Positions 27,644 through 37,117 of a DNA stretch of 56,101 nucleotides are shown here, one piece after another. The stretch covers positions 1 to 56,101 of the forward strand of contig JAGABZ010000008.1 in the NCBI GenBank assembly GCA_017614375.1, written 5' to 3'. The translations under genes were made by a program, and so were the position numbers. Position 1 is the stretch's first letter. The number at the start of each line of letters is the position of its first letter. This DNA comes from Spirochaetales bacterium. GTDB taxonomy: Bacteria > Spirochaetota > Spirochaetia > Sphaerochaetales > Sphaerochaetaceae. The notes under the pieces are model-generated. The model was not told the DNA's origin, did no database searches, and saw only the letters and a program-made list of their open reading frames with translations.

Positions 27644-28114
27644 ATGCCGCGCAGATCCGTATCTACGGCTCGGGAAGTTCTGCCCGATCCGATTTATCAG
27701 AGCGTCGTCGTCGAGAAGTTCATCCGCCGCATGATGTATGACGGAAAGAAGTCCGTCTCGGCGAGAATCATCTACGACACGATGAAGGTCCTCGGAGAGA
27801 AGACCGGAGAGCAGCCGCTTGACGTCTTCATCAAGGCCATCGACAACGTCAAACCCGTCGTCGAAATCAAGTCCAAGAGAGTCGGCGGAGCAACCTATCA
27901 GGTCCCGACCGAAATCCGCGAGCCCCGCCGCGAAGCACTGGCCATGCGTTGGATTATCGCAGCCGCCAGAAACAGAAGCGGCAAGTCGATGGCCGAAAAG
28001 CTTTCGGCAGAGCTCCTGGACGCCTATGCCAACACCGGTTCCGCCTTCAAGAAGAAGGAAGACACCCACAGAATGGCAGAGGCCAACAAGGCTTTCTCCC
28101 ACTTCAGATGGTAG
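27644..28114 (+). CDS. rpsG: 30S ribosomal protein S7
   Basis: S7 organises the head of the small subunit and contacts tRNA in the E site. The 156 residues are full length, with [23 protein letters not shown] split over the first helices and a C-terminal helix ending [15 protein letters not shown]. The ATG follows GGAGGAGG. In the classical str operon fusA and tuf would follow. Here a strong terminator and two leftward genes come instead, with tuf 4.3 kb away. Confidence 0.98.
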   Translation: MPRRSVSTAREVLPDPIYQSVVVEKFIRRMMYDGKKSVSARIIYDTMKVLGEKTGEQPLDVFIKAIDNVKPVVEIKSKRVGGATYQVPTEIREPRREALAMRWIIAAARNRSGKSMAEKLSAELLDAYANTGSAFKKKEDTHRMAEANKAFSHFRW

Positions 28115-28137
28115 TCCGGTTCTCCGGACAGCATCAG

Positions 28138-28170
28138 AGGCCGTTGCTACGCAGCGGCCTTTTTGTTTTT
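28138..28170 (+). terminator. Strong terminator after rpsG
   Basis: AGGCCGTTGC (28138-28147) pairs with GCAGCGGCCT (28151-28160), ten base pairs with one G-T and a three-base loop, followed by TTTTGTTTTT. It closes the rpoBC-rpsLG transcript just before the leftward EAL gene ends. Confidence 0.9.
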
Positions 28171-28182
28171 CGGAACCGGACC

Positions 28183-30069
28183 TTAAGGTTTCTGAGGAAT
28201 CAGGGACGCAAGGGGAGTGGACTTTACAAACGGCCCCTCGACCAGCCTGGCTCCGAGGGCCGTGGCAGCCTGAACGGTGGCAGAATCGGCAACCCCGTCA
28301 ACCAGGGTCTCAAAGGTGCATTCCTTGAGCATGTCGAGAATCCTTCTGCCCAGACGGCTGGATGAAACCGTGAACATACCGTAGTCCAGACGCACGGCGA
28401 GGAAGGGAAGGGACGAGATCTTGCTGAAGTCGGCGTATCCCATTCCGAAACCGTCGCAGATGAAGCGGATACCGGCCTTTGAGAGCCTCTGCATGCTCGC
28501 TTCGATGGTCGGGGAGAGGGTCGCGACTCTTTCGGAGATGCTGAGGACCAGCTGGTTCGCCGGAACCGAGTAGTTTGAGAGGGTCCTGAGCACGTCTTCG
28601 GCAAATGTGGCTTTCTGGCTGCAGGCCGACGCGGGTACGATCATCGCCTCGAAGGTCATCTTCCTCCCGGTCTCGCGCAGGGTTTTGATAAAGTTGCAGC
28701 AGCCGCACAGGGTCTCCGACTGCAGTTCGGCGAGGTTCCCCGTCCGGCCGGCCACCTGTGTCAGTTCAGCTCCGCGGATGATTCCGAGCTCGGGGTCCTC
28801 TACGCAGAGTTCAATGTCGGCGAAACCGAAACGTTTGGCGGCGGTATCGTAAACGGGCTTGATTTCCAGACGGATGTTTCCGGTGGCAACGGCGGTGCTC
28901 ACGGCCTTTTCCAGCTTGGTGTTGCGGCGGAAATCGCTCAACGCGTCGGGCTGGATCACCATCGGCTGCCCGTCCTCGGAGGCCCTGCACAGTTCGGCGC
29001 AGTGGCCGAGTACTCCGAGCAGTTCCTCATGTGAGGTTATCTGGGCCATGTGGTCGAAGTAGAAGCTCCGCACGGAGTAGGGGAATTCATCGCTTCCGAT
29101 GACATACGTCTGTCGGCTGAGCCTTTCCATCGCAGCCAGCAGGTTGACCGACGGCGTACGCCGGCGGACCACCACTATGAAACTTCCCCCGGAGAATCTG
29201 AAGACGAGATTTCCTCTGCCGATCGACATGAGTTTGGACGCGAACGCGCGGATCAGTCTGTTTCCGTTTTCCTCACCGAAGGCCTTGTTGAACGTCGGGG
29301 CGTCGGTGATGTCGAAATAGAGGAGCTGGGGTTTGGTTCCCTTTTCCACCATTTCGTTGCAGTATCCGTCGAAGGCATACCTTGAAAAGGCTCCCGACTG
29401 CGGGTCGGAAACATCGCGGGCGTTGTTGAGGTTGAGGAACATCATCATGCTGCCCAGCGATACCGCGGTGCCGGTAAGCAGGATATCCGGCCTGAGCTGC
29501 TGGACGGCTACGCAACCCAGGGCGAAAACGAGGCTGCCGGTAATCCAGGCAAACTCGAACGCGGGAGTTTTGCGCCGGTTGGCAAATGTCAGGGCAAGCA
29601 CCTCGATGACGCAGGCCACGCACAGAAAGTCGATGACCCTCTTGCCTACCGATGATTTGAATGCAAGGTTCTCGTCGAAGGAGAACACCCAGCCGGTACG
29701 GACATTCAGCACCATCAGCAGCGCAAGCAGCAAAAGGAGAATCCGGTTTGCCGCGATCATCGTTCTGGATGTCCTGCTTCCGACTTCATAGTAGCGGAAG
29801 GCATAGAAAAGGACTGCCATGCAGATGGCGAAGTTGCAGAAGTAATAGACCGAGTTTGTCAGATAGTTCGCCCAGAGGGGAACCAGGTCGGGATAGGAGA
29901 CAAAGACACAGCCGAGGATGTCCGCCCCCAGGTCGGTGATGGCGGCAATCAGGAACAGTCCGAAGTGCCTCGACCGGTTGCCGGGCAGCATCCTTTCCGA
30001 GAAGAAATGAATCGCGATGAGAATGAGGAAAACCTCGGAGACGGCTTCAAACCAGATGTTGTAGATCAT
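28183..30069 (-). CDS. Seven-helix membrane protein with degenerate GGDEF and EAL domains
   Basis: The 628-residue protein has about seven hydrophobic helices in the first 210 residues, then a GGDEF-like domain and an EAL-like domain. The catalytic motifs of both are lost. GGDEF has become SGGSF, the EAL triplet is IEL (419-421), and the DDFG metal motif reads DGFG. So it probably neither makes nor breaks c-di-GMP, and may bind it or regulate its partner. The ATG overlaps the upstream gene's stop (ATGA) and has a GGAGGTG site. In-frame codons upstream lie inside that gene. It looks like a paralogue of the upstream protein with the same layout. The signal sensed by the membrane part is unknown. 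Confidence 0.8.
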   Translation of the reverse strand: MIYNIWFEAVSEVFLILIAIHFFSERMLPGNRSRHFGLFLIAAITDLGADILGCVFVSYPDLVPLWANYLTNSVYYFCNFAICMAVLFYAFRYYEVGSRTSRTMIAANRILLLLLALLMVLNVRTGWVFSFDENLAFKSSVGKRVIDFLCVACVIEVLALTFANRRKTPAFEFAWITGSLVFALGCVAVQQLRPDILLTGTAVSLGSMMMFLNLNNARDVSDPQSGAFSRYAFDGYCNEMVEKGTKPQLLYFDITDAPTFNKAFGEENGNRLIRAFASKLMSIGRGNLVFRFSGGSFIVVVRRRTPSVNLLAAMERLSRQTYVIGSDEFPYSVRSFYFDHMAQITSHEELLGVLGHCAELCRASEDGQPMVIQPDALSDFRRNTKLEKAVSTAVATGNIRLEIKPVYDTAAKRFGFADIELCVEDPELGIIRGAELTQVAGRTGNLAELQSETLCGCCNFIKTLRETGRKMTFEAMIVPASACSQKATFAEDVLRTLSNYSVPANQLVLSISERVATLSPTIEASMQRLSKAGIRFICDGFGMGYADFSKISSLPFLAVRLDYGMFTVSSSRLGRRILDMLKECTFETLVDGVADSATVQAATALGARLVEGPFVKSTPLASLIPQKP

Positions 30070-31997
30070 CCGTTCACCTCCCCGGCCGCCCTGGCCGCCT
30101 TGCACAGCTCGGCGGCGAAAGCATGCACCGGCTGCGGCTTTGAGAACAGGAAGCCCTGCATGTGGGTGGCTCCCGCCTCTTTCGCGGCGGCCTCGGCCTG
30201 GAGGGAGTCGATTCCCTCGGCCACGACCAGAAGCCCCATGTACCTGAATATCCGGACCAGACTGCTCAGGATGCTGTTGTCCTTTCCGTCGTCGACGTGC
30301 AGAATCGAGCGGTCCAGCTTGACCTCGGAGAGGGGAAGCCGGAACACGCTGTCTATGTTCGCGTAGGCGGTTCCGAAGTCATCCAGGGCCAGGCTGAAAC
30401 CGTGTGAGGTCAGAATCCTCAGGTTTTCGGGGATGTTCCTGTTCACCGAAGCCATGGACTCGGTAATCTCGAGGACGATCTTCCCGGGGTCAAGCCCGTA
30501 TTCATCGACAGTCCTGCAGATCCGCTCGCACTGTGTCCTGCTGACGCAGTCCGCGATTGAAAGGTTGACCGACACGGAGTTGAGCCGGGCATAGGCCTCC
30601 GGGGGCAGGCTCTTCAGGAAGCGGCAGACCCTCCTGAGGACCTGAAGGCTCAGCTGGGTGATCAGTCCGGTTTCCTCCGCCACCGGGATGAAGTCTCCCG
30701 GGCTTATGAAACCGAGTTCCGGGTCGGTGATTCTGGCCAGAGCCTCGCAGGCCACCGTTTCCGATGTGGCGCTGTCGATGATGGGCTGGAACATGACCGA
30801 GACATTGCTGCGGTCGATGGCCCGTCTGAGAGCCCTCAGAACCTCCTGCCTGCGTATACTCCTCTGCAGGGCGGGCAGTTCAAGGTCGGGGAAGCCGTCC
30901 GTCTGACCCGAAGAGGGGAGGGAGGAATAAATCGCTCCGATTGCCCGGGACAGCACGTCTCCGGTGACGGGCTTTTCGGCCACCGGGATGCAGTACTTCA
31001 TCAGCCTGGTCTCCACCGGGATTCCGTCGATGTCCGAGGTCATGTCCCTGAGTCGGTCCGTGAGGTAGCTCTTGTAAGCCTCAAGCCTGCCCGGCTCGGT
31101 GACCACGACGATGAAACCGTCCACCGTGTATTTGAAGACGATGTTCTTCTTTGAAAAACCGCAGAGGACCGAGGCCGCCCGGCAGATGAGGGCGTCACGT
31201 TTCTCAGTGGGGATGATGTTGCGCAGCAGGGCGGTGCCGTACAGGTTGACGTAAACCATCGGGTAACTGATTCCGTTGTCGGAGAGCTCCCCGAGATAAT
31301 CGAACAGAAGGCTTCTGGTGTACACCCCGGTCAGCGGATCCCTGTCCCGGCCGGGCCGCTGGAGGTCGATGTAGACAAGCATCGTCCCTACGGCAATCCC
31401 CAGTCCGTGGACAATCTGATATGAGAAAAGGTCATCCATCACATGGACCGCGGCCCCGACTGCCACACAAAGCGGCACAATCAGGGCGGCCCGCCCCACC
31501 GCGCGCCGACCTTTGATCAGCAGCCCCGCCAGGGCCCAGAATGAATACCAGCCGAAAACAGCCCAGATAATCCAGTGCTTGAACCCGATGACGAAACGGG
31601 AATCTATGTCGTAGAAGAACAGCCAGCCGTTGTAGATGTTGGCGACCAGCAGACCCCAGAGTACGGCGAGCACCAGGCCGTTGAGGATGTAGATCAGGGG
31701 ACGGCGGCGGAGATGTATGCCGCAGTATTCCAGACAGTAGTTGCAGAAGAGACACACATAAAGCATGCCGAGTCCCAGCTGGAACGAACGGAACACGGTA
31801 TTGGCCCGGATGTCGAGGCCGGCCTGCAGCACCAGACACGCGATGTCAAGACAGATGATAACCGTTCCCGAATAAAGGCACAGGCCGAACAGCCGGGTAC
31901 GCCCGTTGGGGAAGCGGTCAAGCAGACAGAAGCGCACCACGAAGAGCAACATGAACAACAGGGATGCGATTTCAAGACAGACGTTGTAGTTGAGCAC
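30066..31997 (-). CDS. Seven-helix membrane c-di-GMP phosphodiesterase (EAL) with degenerate GGDEF
   Basis: The 643-residue protein has about seven transmembrane helices (to about residue 220), a GGDEF-like domain with TVDGF in place of the active motif, and an EAL domain. That last domain keeps the catalytic landmarks: EALAR at 418-422, NLSIADC, EITES, LDDFGTAY with Asp539 and Asp540, KLDRS and AEGID. It should therefore hydrolyse c-di-GMP to pGpG at the inner membrane in response to a signal read by the helices. Translation starts at a GTG 12 bases after AAGGAG, a rather long gap. It is translated together with the degenerate paralogue that follows. Confidence 0.85.
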   Translation of the reverse strand: MLNYNVCLEIASLLFMLLFVVRFCLLDRFPNGRTRLFGLCLYSGTVIICLDIACLVLQAGLDIRANTVFRSFQLGLGMLYVCLFCNYCLEYCGIHLRRRPLIYILNGLVLAVLWGLLVANIYNGWLFFYDIDSRFVIGFKHWIIWAVFGWYSFWALAGLLIKGRRAVGRAALIVPLCVAVGAAVHVMDDLFSYQIVHGLGIAVGTMLVYIDLQRPGRDRDPLTGVYTRSLLFDYLGELSDNGISYPMVYVNLYGTALLRNIIPTEKRDALICRAASVLCGFSKKNIVFKYTVDGFIVVVTEPGRLEAYKSYLTDRLRDMTSDIDGIPVETRLMKYCIPVAEKPVTGDVLSRAIGAIYSSLPSSGQTDGFPDLELPALQRSIRRQEVLRALRRAIDRSNVSVMFQPIIDSATSETVACEALARITDPELGFISPGDFIPVAEETGLITQLSLQVLRRVCRFLKSLPPEAYARLNSVSVNLSIADCVSRTQCERICRTVDEYGLDPGKIVLEITESMASVNRNIPENLRILTSHGFSLALDDFGTAYANIDSVFRLPLSEVKLDRSILHVDDGKDNSILSSLVRIFRYMGLLVVAEGIDSLQAEAAAKEAGATHMQGFLFSKPQPVHAFAAELCKAARAAGEVNG

Positions 31998-32394
31998 GGC
32001 TCTTCACTTCTCCTTAAACCCGCGGCGCCTGCGCGCGGGTACTATATTATCTTTACAGGGATAGTAGCACTAATCCGAGGCATACGGCAAGTTTATGTAT
32101 TGCATCGCTTGACATCTTTCAACCTTTTCCATATAGTGGCAAAGGTGTCCTTATGGGTTTTGCCCTGCGGGGCCCTGAGCCAAACCGATCACTTGATGTG
32201 GTAAGGTGGTTCCAGATGCAGTTTTTTCATATTCTGTGCTATGTCGACCGCCCGTTGCGGCGACCGACCTCTGGATTCCTCCTGCAAAGCAATCAGTACG
32301 GTCTGTCTCAATGATATTGGTAAAGGCGTTGTGCCTTTAGCGCACATTTCTATTATCGTTTTTGTGACAGGAAGGCGTCACAAGGAGGAAACTG
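31998..32394. other. Intergenic region and tuf leader
   Basis: About 400 bases hold the leftward leader of the EAL pair and the rightward tuf promoter and leader. On the EAL side a GC-rich inverted repeat, ACCCGCG/CGCGGGT on the minus strand (32018-32040), precedes the gene. On the tuf side the 250-base leader has hairpins TAAAGGC/GCCTTTA (32321-32339) and GTGAC/GTCAC just before the ribosome binding site. No further gene was seen. Confidence 0.5.
32109..32137 (+). promoter_or_regulatory. Strong promoter of the tuf transcript
   Basis: A perfect TTGACA (32109-32114), a 17-bp spacer and TATAGT (32132-32137). Transcription would start near 32144 and give a 250-base leader. A second candidate, TTGTGC (32329-32334) with TATTAT (32351-32356) 16 bp later, lies close to the gene. 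Confidence 0.8.
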
Positions 32395-33585
32395 ATGGCA
32401 AAGGAAAAATTTGAGAGAACGAAGCCACACGTAAACGTCGGAAACATCGGTCACGTCGACCATGGCAAGACCACTCTGACCGCAGCAATCACCATGTACT
32501 GCGCAAGGAAGTACGGAGACAAGGTCCTGAATTACGATGAGATCGACAACGCTCCGGAAGAGAAGGCCAGAGGTATCACCATCAACACCAGACACGTCGA
32601 GTACCAGTCCGACGCCAGGCACTACGCCCACGTCGACTGCCCGGGCCACGCCGACTACATCAAGAACATGATCACCGGTGCCGCCCAGATGGACGGAGCT
32701 GTTCTGGTAGTTGCTGCCGATGACGGTGCAAAGGCCCAGACCAAGGAGCACATCCTCCTGGCCCGCCAGGTCGGTGTTCCCGCCATCATCGTGTTCATCA
32801 ACAAGTGCGACCAGATCGACGACCCCGAGCTGGCAGACCTGGTTGAAGAGGAAGTCAGAGACATCCTCACCGCCAACGGATTCGACGGAGCCGGCTGCCC
32901 GGTCATCCGCGGAAGCGCCTACAAGGCCATGACCGAACCGGACAACCCCGAAGCCACCAAGTGCATTCAGGAGCTGCTCGATGCCATGGATGCCTACATC
33001 CCGCTCCCCGAGAGAGACCTGGACAAGCCGTTCCTGATGCCGATTGAAGACATCTTCTCCATCTCCGGCCGCGGAACCGTCGTTACCGGAAGAGTCGAGC
33101 GCGGAACCATCCACGTCAACGATCCCGTTTCCATCGTCGGAATCTTCGAGACCAGAGACACCGTCTGCACCGGCGTCGAGATGTTCAACAAGACCCTCGA
33201 CCAGGGCGAAGCAGGAGACAACATCGGAGCTCTGCTGCGCGGCGTCGACAAGAAGGAAGTTGTCCGCGGACAGGTTCTGGCAAAGCCCAAGACGATCACC
33301 CCGCACACCAAGTTCGAGGGACACATCTACGTTCTGTCCAAGGAAGAGGGCGGACGTCACACCCCGTTCGTGTCCGGCTATCGTCCCCAGTTCTACTTCA
33401 GAACCACCGACATCACCGGTACCGTCAACCTGCCTGAGGGCGTCAGCATGATCATGCCGGGCGACCACTCCACCATCAACGTGGAACTGATTCACCCGAT
33501 CGCCATGGACAAGGGACTCCGCTTCGCAATCCGTGAAGGCGGAAAGACCGTTGCTTCCGGCCAGGTTACCGAAATCGAGAAATAA
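32395..33585 (+). CDS. tuf: Elongation factor Tu
   Basis: EF-Tu brings aminoacyl-tRNA to the ribosome. The 396 residues include [11 protein letters not shown] (G1), DCPGHADYI (G3) and NKCDQ (G4) in the GTPase domain, then the two beta-barrel domains. The effector segment [11 protein letters not shown] is intact. The ATG has AAGGAGG upstream. A strong promoter and a long leader precede it, and a hairpin with a T-run follows, so tuf may be made well above the level of the S10 genes behind it. Confidence 0.98.
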   Translation: MAKEKFERTKPHVNVGNIGHVDHGKTTLTAAITMYCARKYGDKVLNYDEIDNAPEEKARGITINTRHVEYQSDARHYAHVDCPGHADYIKNMITGAAQMDGAVLVVAADDGAKAQTKEHILLARQVGVPAIIVFINKCDQIDDPELADLVEEEVRDILTANGFDGAGCPVIRGSAYKAMTEPDNPEATKCIQELLDAMDAYIPLPERDLDKPFLMPIEDIFSISGRGTVVTGRVERGTIHVNDPVSIVGIFETRDTVCTGVEMFNKTLDQGEAGDNIGALLRGVDKKEVVRGQVLAKPKTITPHTKFEGHIYVLSKEEGGRHTPFVSGYRPQFYFRTTDITGTVNLPEGVSMIMPGDHSTINVELIHPIAMDKGLRFAIREGGKTVASGQVTEIEK

Positions 33586-33596
33586 CAAAGCCGAAT

Positions 33597-33635
33597 GTCT
33601 TGCTCCGGGTTTCCCCGGGGCAAGACCTGTTTTTT
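33597..33635 (+). terminator. Terminator-like hairpin between tuf and rpsJ
   Basis: GTCTTGCTCCGGG (33597-33609) pairs with CCCGGGGCAAGAC (33614-33626), 13 base pairs with one G-T and a four-base loop. CCTG and six Ts (33630-33635) follow. It sits 11 bases before the rpsJ start and would hold back part of the transcription into the ribosomal genes. Confidence 0.85.
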
Positions 33636-33645
33636 GGAGGAATCA

Positions 33646-33954
33646 ATGTCTAGCGAAAGAATCCGTGTGAAACTCAGAGGTTTCGACGTGGAGCTCGTGG
33701 AACAGAGCGCGAGGTCCATCGTGGATACAGTCGACAAGGCCGGAGCCAAGGTTTCCGGACCCGTGCCTCTTCCTACACGTATCAATAAGTACACTGTTCT
33801 GAGATCACCCTTTGTAAACAAAAAGTCTCGTGAACAATTCGAAATGCGGACGCACAAGCGCCTGATCGACATCATCGATCCGAACACGAAGGTCATGGAT
33901 GCTCTGATGAAACTCGAGCTCCCCGCCGGCGTCGACGTCGAGATCAAGCAGTGA
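33646..33954 (+). CDS. rpsJ: 30S ribosomal protein S10
   Basis: S10 belongs to the head of the small subunit and doubles as NusE, a partner of NusG in antitermination. The 102 residues include [19 protein letters not shown] and [10 protein letters not shown]. The ATG chosen has TTGGAGG six bases upstream; an upstream in-frame start would lie in the terminator hairpin. It is the first gene of the S10 block, and no separate promoter was found between the hairpin and the gene. Confidence 0.97.
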   Translation: MSSERIRVKLRGFDVELVEQSARSIVDTVDKAGAKVSGPVPLPTRINKYTVLRSPFVNKKSREQFEMRTHKRLIDIIDPNTKVMDALMKLELPAGVDVEIKQ

Positions 33955-33967
33955 GTTGAGGTAAGAG

Positions 33968-34588
33968 ATGTTAGGGCTTATCGGCAAGAAAATAGGAATG
34001 ACGCAGGTATTCGACGCCAACGGGCGCCTCACACCTGTGACTGTGATAAAGATTGAGGGCAACGTGGTCGTTGAACAGCGGACCGTCGAAGCCAACGGGT
34101 ACAGCGCAGCTGTCCTCGGCGCTTTCGATATGAAAAAGAGCCGCGTGACCAAGCCATACGAGGGACAGTTCAAGGGCGTATGCGAGCCCAAGAAGTGTCT
34201 CGTCGAGTTCCGTGACTTCGAGCAGGACGTCCAGAAGGGCGACGTGCTTGATGTCAATCTTTTCAAGGATATCGCCTTTGTTGATGTCACCGGCACCTCC
34301 AAGGGAAAGGGATATCAGGGCGGTATGAAGCGCTACGGCTTCGGCGGCGGACGCGCGACCCACGGTTCGAAGTTCCACAGGGACCTCGGCGGCACCGCGA
34401 TGTCTTCGACCCCCTCGAAAACCTTCAAGGGACATCACATGGCCGGACACATGGGCGTTGACAAGGTCACCGTCCAGAACCTCCGGGTTGTCCGCGTCGA
34501 CGAAACGATGCAGATTCTGATGGTCAAGGGAGCCATTCCCGGACCGACCTCGAGCACCGTCATCGTCAAGAAAGCGGTGAAGAAGTAG
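33968..34588 (+). CDS. rplC: 50S ribosomal protein L3
   Basis: L3 is an early assembly protein whose extended loop reaches towards the peptidyl transferase centre. The 206 residues start [14 protein letters not shown], the classic L3 opening, and include [17 protein letters not shown] and GHHMAGHMG in the loop. The ATG sits 13 bases after rpsJ with a GAGGTAAG site. Confidence 0.97.
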   Translation: MLGLIGKKIGMTQVFDANGRLTPVTVIKIEGNVVVEQRTVEANGYSAAVLGAFDMKKSRVTKPYEGQFKGVCEPKKCLVEFRDFEQDVQKGDVLDVNLFKDIAFVDVTGTSKGKGYQGGMKRYGFGGGRATHGSKFHRDLGGTAMSSTPSKTFKGHHMAGHMGVDKVTVQNLRVVRVDETMQILMVKGAIPGPTSSTVIVKKAVKK

Positions 34589-34598
34589 GGGCACGGAT

Positions 34599-35222
34599 AT
34601 GGAAACGAAAGTTTATTCTAAGGAAGGCAAGGAAATCGGTACCGTCCAGCTCAACGACGAAGTTTTCAACATCGAAGTGAGCAACGGCGCGATCTACTAT
34701 GCCGTGAACAATGAGCTGGCCAACCGCAGAGTAGGCACCGCCTGCACCAAGACCCGCGCTGAAGTCAGCTACAGCAACACCAAACCCTACAAGCAGAAGG
34801 GTACCGGAAACGCCAGGATGGGAGACAAGAAGTCCCCGATCCGCGTCGGCGGCGGAACAATCTTCGGGCCGAAGCCCAGAGATTACAGCTACACGGTTCC
34901 CAAGAAGGTGAAAAGGCTCGCGATGAAGTCCCTCCTGACTCTGTCGGTCAAAGAGGACAGACTGGTCGTCGTCGAGGACTTCACCAGCGAAAACGGAAAG
35001 ACAAAGGACGTGGCCAACGTGCTGAAGGCCTTTGCCGCGGAAGAAAAGAGAACGGTTCTGATTCTCAAGGACGACGATGCCATGCTCAGACGGGCGGCGA
35101 GGAACATTCCCACTCTCCACGTTCTGGCCTATGACAAGCTCAGCGCCAAGGAACTTCTTTACGGAAAGAAGATCCTGATGCTCGAGGGCGCCGCCTCGAA
35201 TCTCAACTCGTTCTTTGAATAA
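34599..35222 (+). CDS. rplD: 50S ribosomal protein L4
   Basis: L4 lines the peptide exit tunnel. The 207 residues carry KPYKQKGTGNARMGDKKSP in the tunnel loop, where macrolide-resistance changes arise in other species, and FGPKPRDYSYTVPKKVK. In enterobacteria L4 also represses this operon, but no matching leader was seen here. The short gaps on both sides indicate one transcript. Confidence 0.97.
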   Translation: METKVYSKEGKEIGTVQLNDEVFNIEVSNGAIYYAVNNELANRRVGTACTKTRAEVSYSNTKPYKQKGTGNARMGDKKSPIRVGGGTIFGPKPRDYSYTVPKKVKRLAMKSLLTLSVKEDRLVVVEDFTSENGKTKDVANVLKAFAAEEKRTVLILKDDDAMLRRAARNIPTLHVLAYDKLSAKELLYGKKILMLEGAASNLNSFFE

Positions 35223-35231
35223 AGGAAGGTG

Positions 35232-35540
35232 ATGAAAGTGAGACCAGATCAAGTAATCATCGCGCCGGTACTCAGCGAGAAGTCCAATATCGAAAGAGCC
35301 CAGGAGTCCCCGAAGTACACCTTCAGGGTTGACGCCAGAGCCAACAAGTTCGAGATTTGCGCCGCCGTCGCCACCCTGTACAAGGTCAAGCCGGTCAGCT
35401 GCAACGTCATCAATGTGAAGGGCAAGCCGAAGTTCAGCAGAGGCAAAGGTGGCCAGGTCAAGGGCTACACCCGCAATTGGAAAAAAGCCATCGTCACCCT
35501 GTCCAAGGGCGAAACGATTTCCGCTTTCGAAGGCGTATAA
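35232..35540 (+). CDS. rplW: 50S ribosomal protein L23
   Basis: L23 surrounds the exit of the peptide tunnel and docks trigger factor and SRP. The 102 residues include [16 protein letters not shown] and [15 protein letters not shown]. The ATG at 35232 is preferred to the GTG one codon earlier, because AAGGA stands five bases before it. Gene spacing to rplD is nine bases. Confidence 0.96.
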   Translation: MKVRPDQVIIAPVLSEKSNIERAQESPKYTFRVDARANKFEICAAVATLYKVKPVSCNVINVKGKPKFSRGKGGQVKGYTRNWKKAIVTLSKGETISAFEGV

Positions 35541-35551
35541 GGAGTCAGGTC

Positions 35552-36379
35552 ATGCCGTTGAAAACATACAAACCCTACACCAATGGCCTTAGAGAGAGGG
35601 CAATCCTCGTCCGCAGTGAAGTCACCGCCCAGAAGCCGGAGAAGTCCCTGACCACCAGCCTGCCCAAGACGGCCGGCCGCGACAGTTTCGGCCGCGTTTC
35701 GATGCGCCGCAGAGGCGGCGGTCACAAGCGCGCCTACAGAATCATCGACTTCAAGCGCAGCAAGCATGACATTCCCGGAACCGTCAGGACAATCGAGTAC
35801 GACCCGAACCGCAGCGCCAACATCGCCCTGGTGTTCTACGCCGACGGAGAGAAGCGCTACATCCTGGCTCCGAAGGGAATGAAGGTCGGCACCACCGTCC
35901 TCAGCGGAGAAAATGCTCCCCTGACCGTCGGAAACGCCCTGCCGCTGAAGAACATCCCCCTCGGACTGGCTGTCCATAACGTCGAACTCACCTACGGCCG
36001 CGGAGGCCAGCTGGTCAGATCGGCCGGAAACAGCGCCACAGTCATCGCCAAGGACGGCGCCTATGTCACTCTGCGCCTCCCCTCCGGTGAGATGAGAATG
36101 GTATTCGGCGAGTGCTACGCCACTCTCGGCGAACTCGGAAACGAGGACCACATGAACGTGTCCCTGGGCAAGGCCGGCGCGAGCCGCCACCTGGGCAGAC
36201 GTCCCAAGGTCCGCGGTGTCGTCATGAACCCGATCGACCACCCGCACGGAGGTGGAGAAGGAAAGACTGCTGCCGGAAGGCACCCCGTCACCCCGTGGGG
36301 CAAGCCCACCAAGGGTGCGAAGACCCGCTCCAGCAAGAAGCCCTCGTCCAAGTTCATCATGAAGAGCAAGCGCAAGTAG
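35552..36379 (+). CDS. rplB: 50S ribosomal protein L2
   Basis: L2 is one of the most conserved ribosomal proteins and helps join the subunits. The 275 residues begin [17 protein letters not shown] and include [16 protein letters not shown] and the near-invariant [20 protein letters not shown] around 222-241. The ATG chosen has AAGGAG upstream, and the reading further up is frame-shifted rplW. The histidine in the HPHGGGEG segment is present. Confidence 0.98.
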   Translation: MPLKTYKPYTNGLRERAILVRSEVTAQKPEKSLTTSLPKTAGRDSFGRVSMRRRGGGHKRAYRIIDFKRSKHDIPGTVRTIEYDPNRSANIALVFYADGEKRYILAPKGMKVGTTVLSGENAPLTVGNALPLKNIPLGLAVHNVELTYGRGGQLVRSAGNSATVIAKDGAYVTLRLPSGEMRMVFGECYATLGELGNEDHMNVSLGKAGASRHLGRRPKVRGVVMNPIDHPHGGGEGKTAAGRHPVTPWGKPTKGAKTRSSKKPSSKFIMKSKRK

Positions 36380-36388
36380 GAGTAGAAC

Positions 36389-36745
36389 GTGTCTAGGTCA
36401 ATCAAGAAAGGCCCATTTGTAGAAGAAAAGCTGGCAAAGAGGGTCGCAAAGGCAAACAAAGCTAATCAGACTCAGATCATCAAGACGTATTCCCGCAGTT
36501 CGACGATTACGCCCGACATGATCGGACTGAACATCAACGTATACAACGGCAAGTCCTGGGTGACAGTCTATGTGACCGACAACCTCGTCGGACACAAGCT
36601 GGGTGAGTTCGCTCCGACCAGGATTTTCCGCTCGCACACCGGCTCGGACAAGAAGTCCGGCGGCAAGTCGTCATCGGCACCGTCAGCAGCACCGGCCGCA
36701 GCCGCGGCTCCGGCAGCTGCCGCTCCGGCTCCGGCGGCCGAGTAA
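36389..36745 (+). CDS. rpsS: 30S ribosomal protein S19 with Ala/Pro-rich tail
   Basis: S19 sits at the top of the small-subunit head and touches tRNA and the large subunit. Residues 1-90 match the family ([31 protein letters not shown]). Residues 91-118 form an added tail rich in serine, alanine and proline, longer than usual for bacterial S19. The start is GTG with TAGGAG upstream. The extension ends in a normal stop 15 bases before rplV, so it is not a frameshift artefact. Confidence 0.95.
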   Translation: MSRSIKKGPFVEEKLAKRVAKANKANQTQIIKTYSRSSTITPDMIGLNINVYNGKSWVTVYVTDNLVGHKLGEFAPTRIFRSHTGSDKKSGGKSSSAPSAAPAAAAAPAAAAPAPAAE

Positions 36746-36760
36746 AGGCAGGGTAGAAGA

Positions 36761-37117
36761 ATGGAAGCAAAGAAAGAATACAAGGCCTGCGCCAAGTTCC
36801 TGCTGGTTTCCCCGAGCAAGGTCCGCCCCGTGGCGGATTTGATCCGGCAGAAGCCCTACTATGAGGCTGTCGGTATCCTCGAGGCCATGCCCCAGAAGGG
36901 TTCCCGGCTGATTCTCAAGGTCCTGCAGTCCGCAGCGGCAAACGCCACCGCGGCCAACAGGAAGCTCGATGAGGAACAGCTCGTCGTTTCCCAGCTGCTG
37001 ATTGACGACGGCCCCAGACTCAAGAGGGTTTGGGCCCGGTCTCACGGAAAGCGTGACATTCTGCTTAAGAGGATGTCGCACATCACAGTCGCTGTATGCG
37101 AAAGGGCGGAGGAATAA
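36761..37117 (+). CDS. rplV: 50S ribosomal protein L22
   Basis: L22 has a long hairpin that lines the exit tunnel opposite L4. The 118 residues include FLLVSPSKVRPVADLIR and LKRVWARSHGKRDILLKR, the hairpin region. The ATG has a GGCAGGG-type site. rpsC begins directly after its stop codon, which indicates coupled translation. Confidence 0.96.
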   Translation: MEAKKEYKACAKFLLVSPSKVRPVADLIRQKPYYEAVGILEAMPQKGSRLILKVLQSAAANATAANRKLDEEQLVVSQLLIDDGPRLKRVWARSHGKRDILLKRMSHITVAVCERAEE

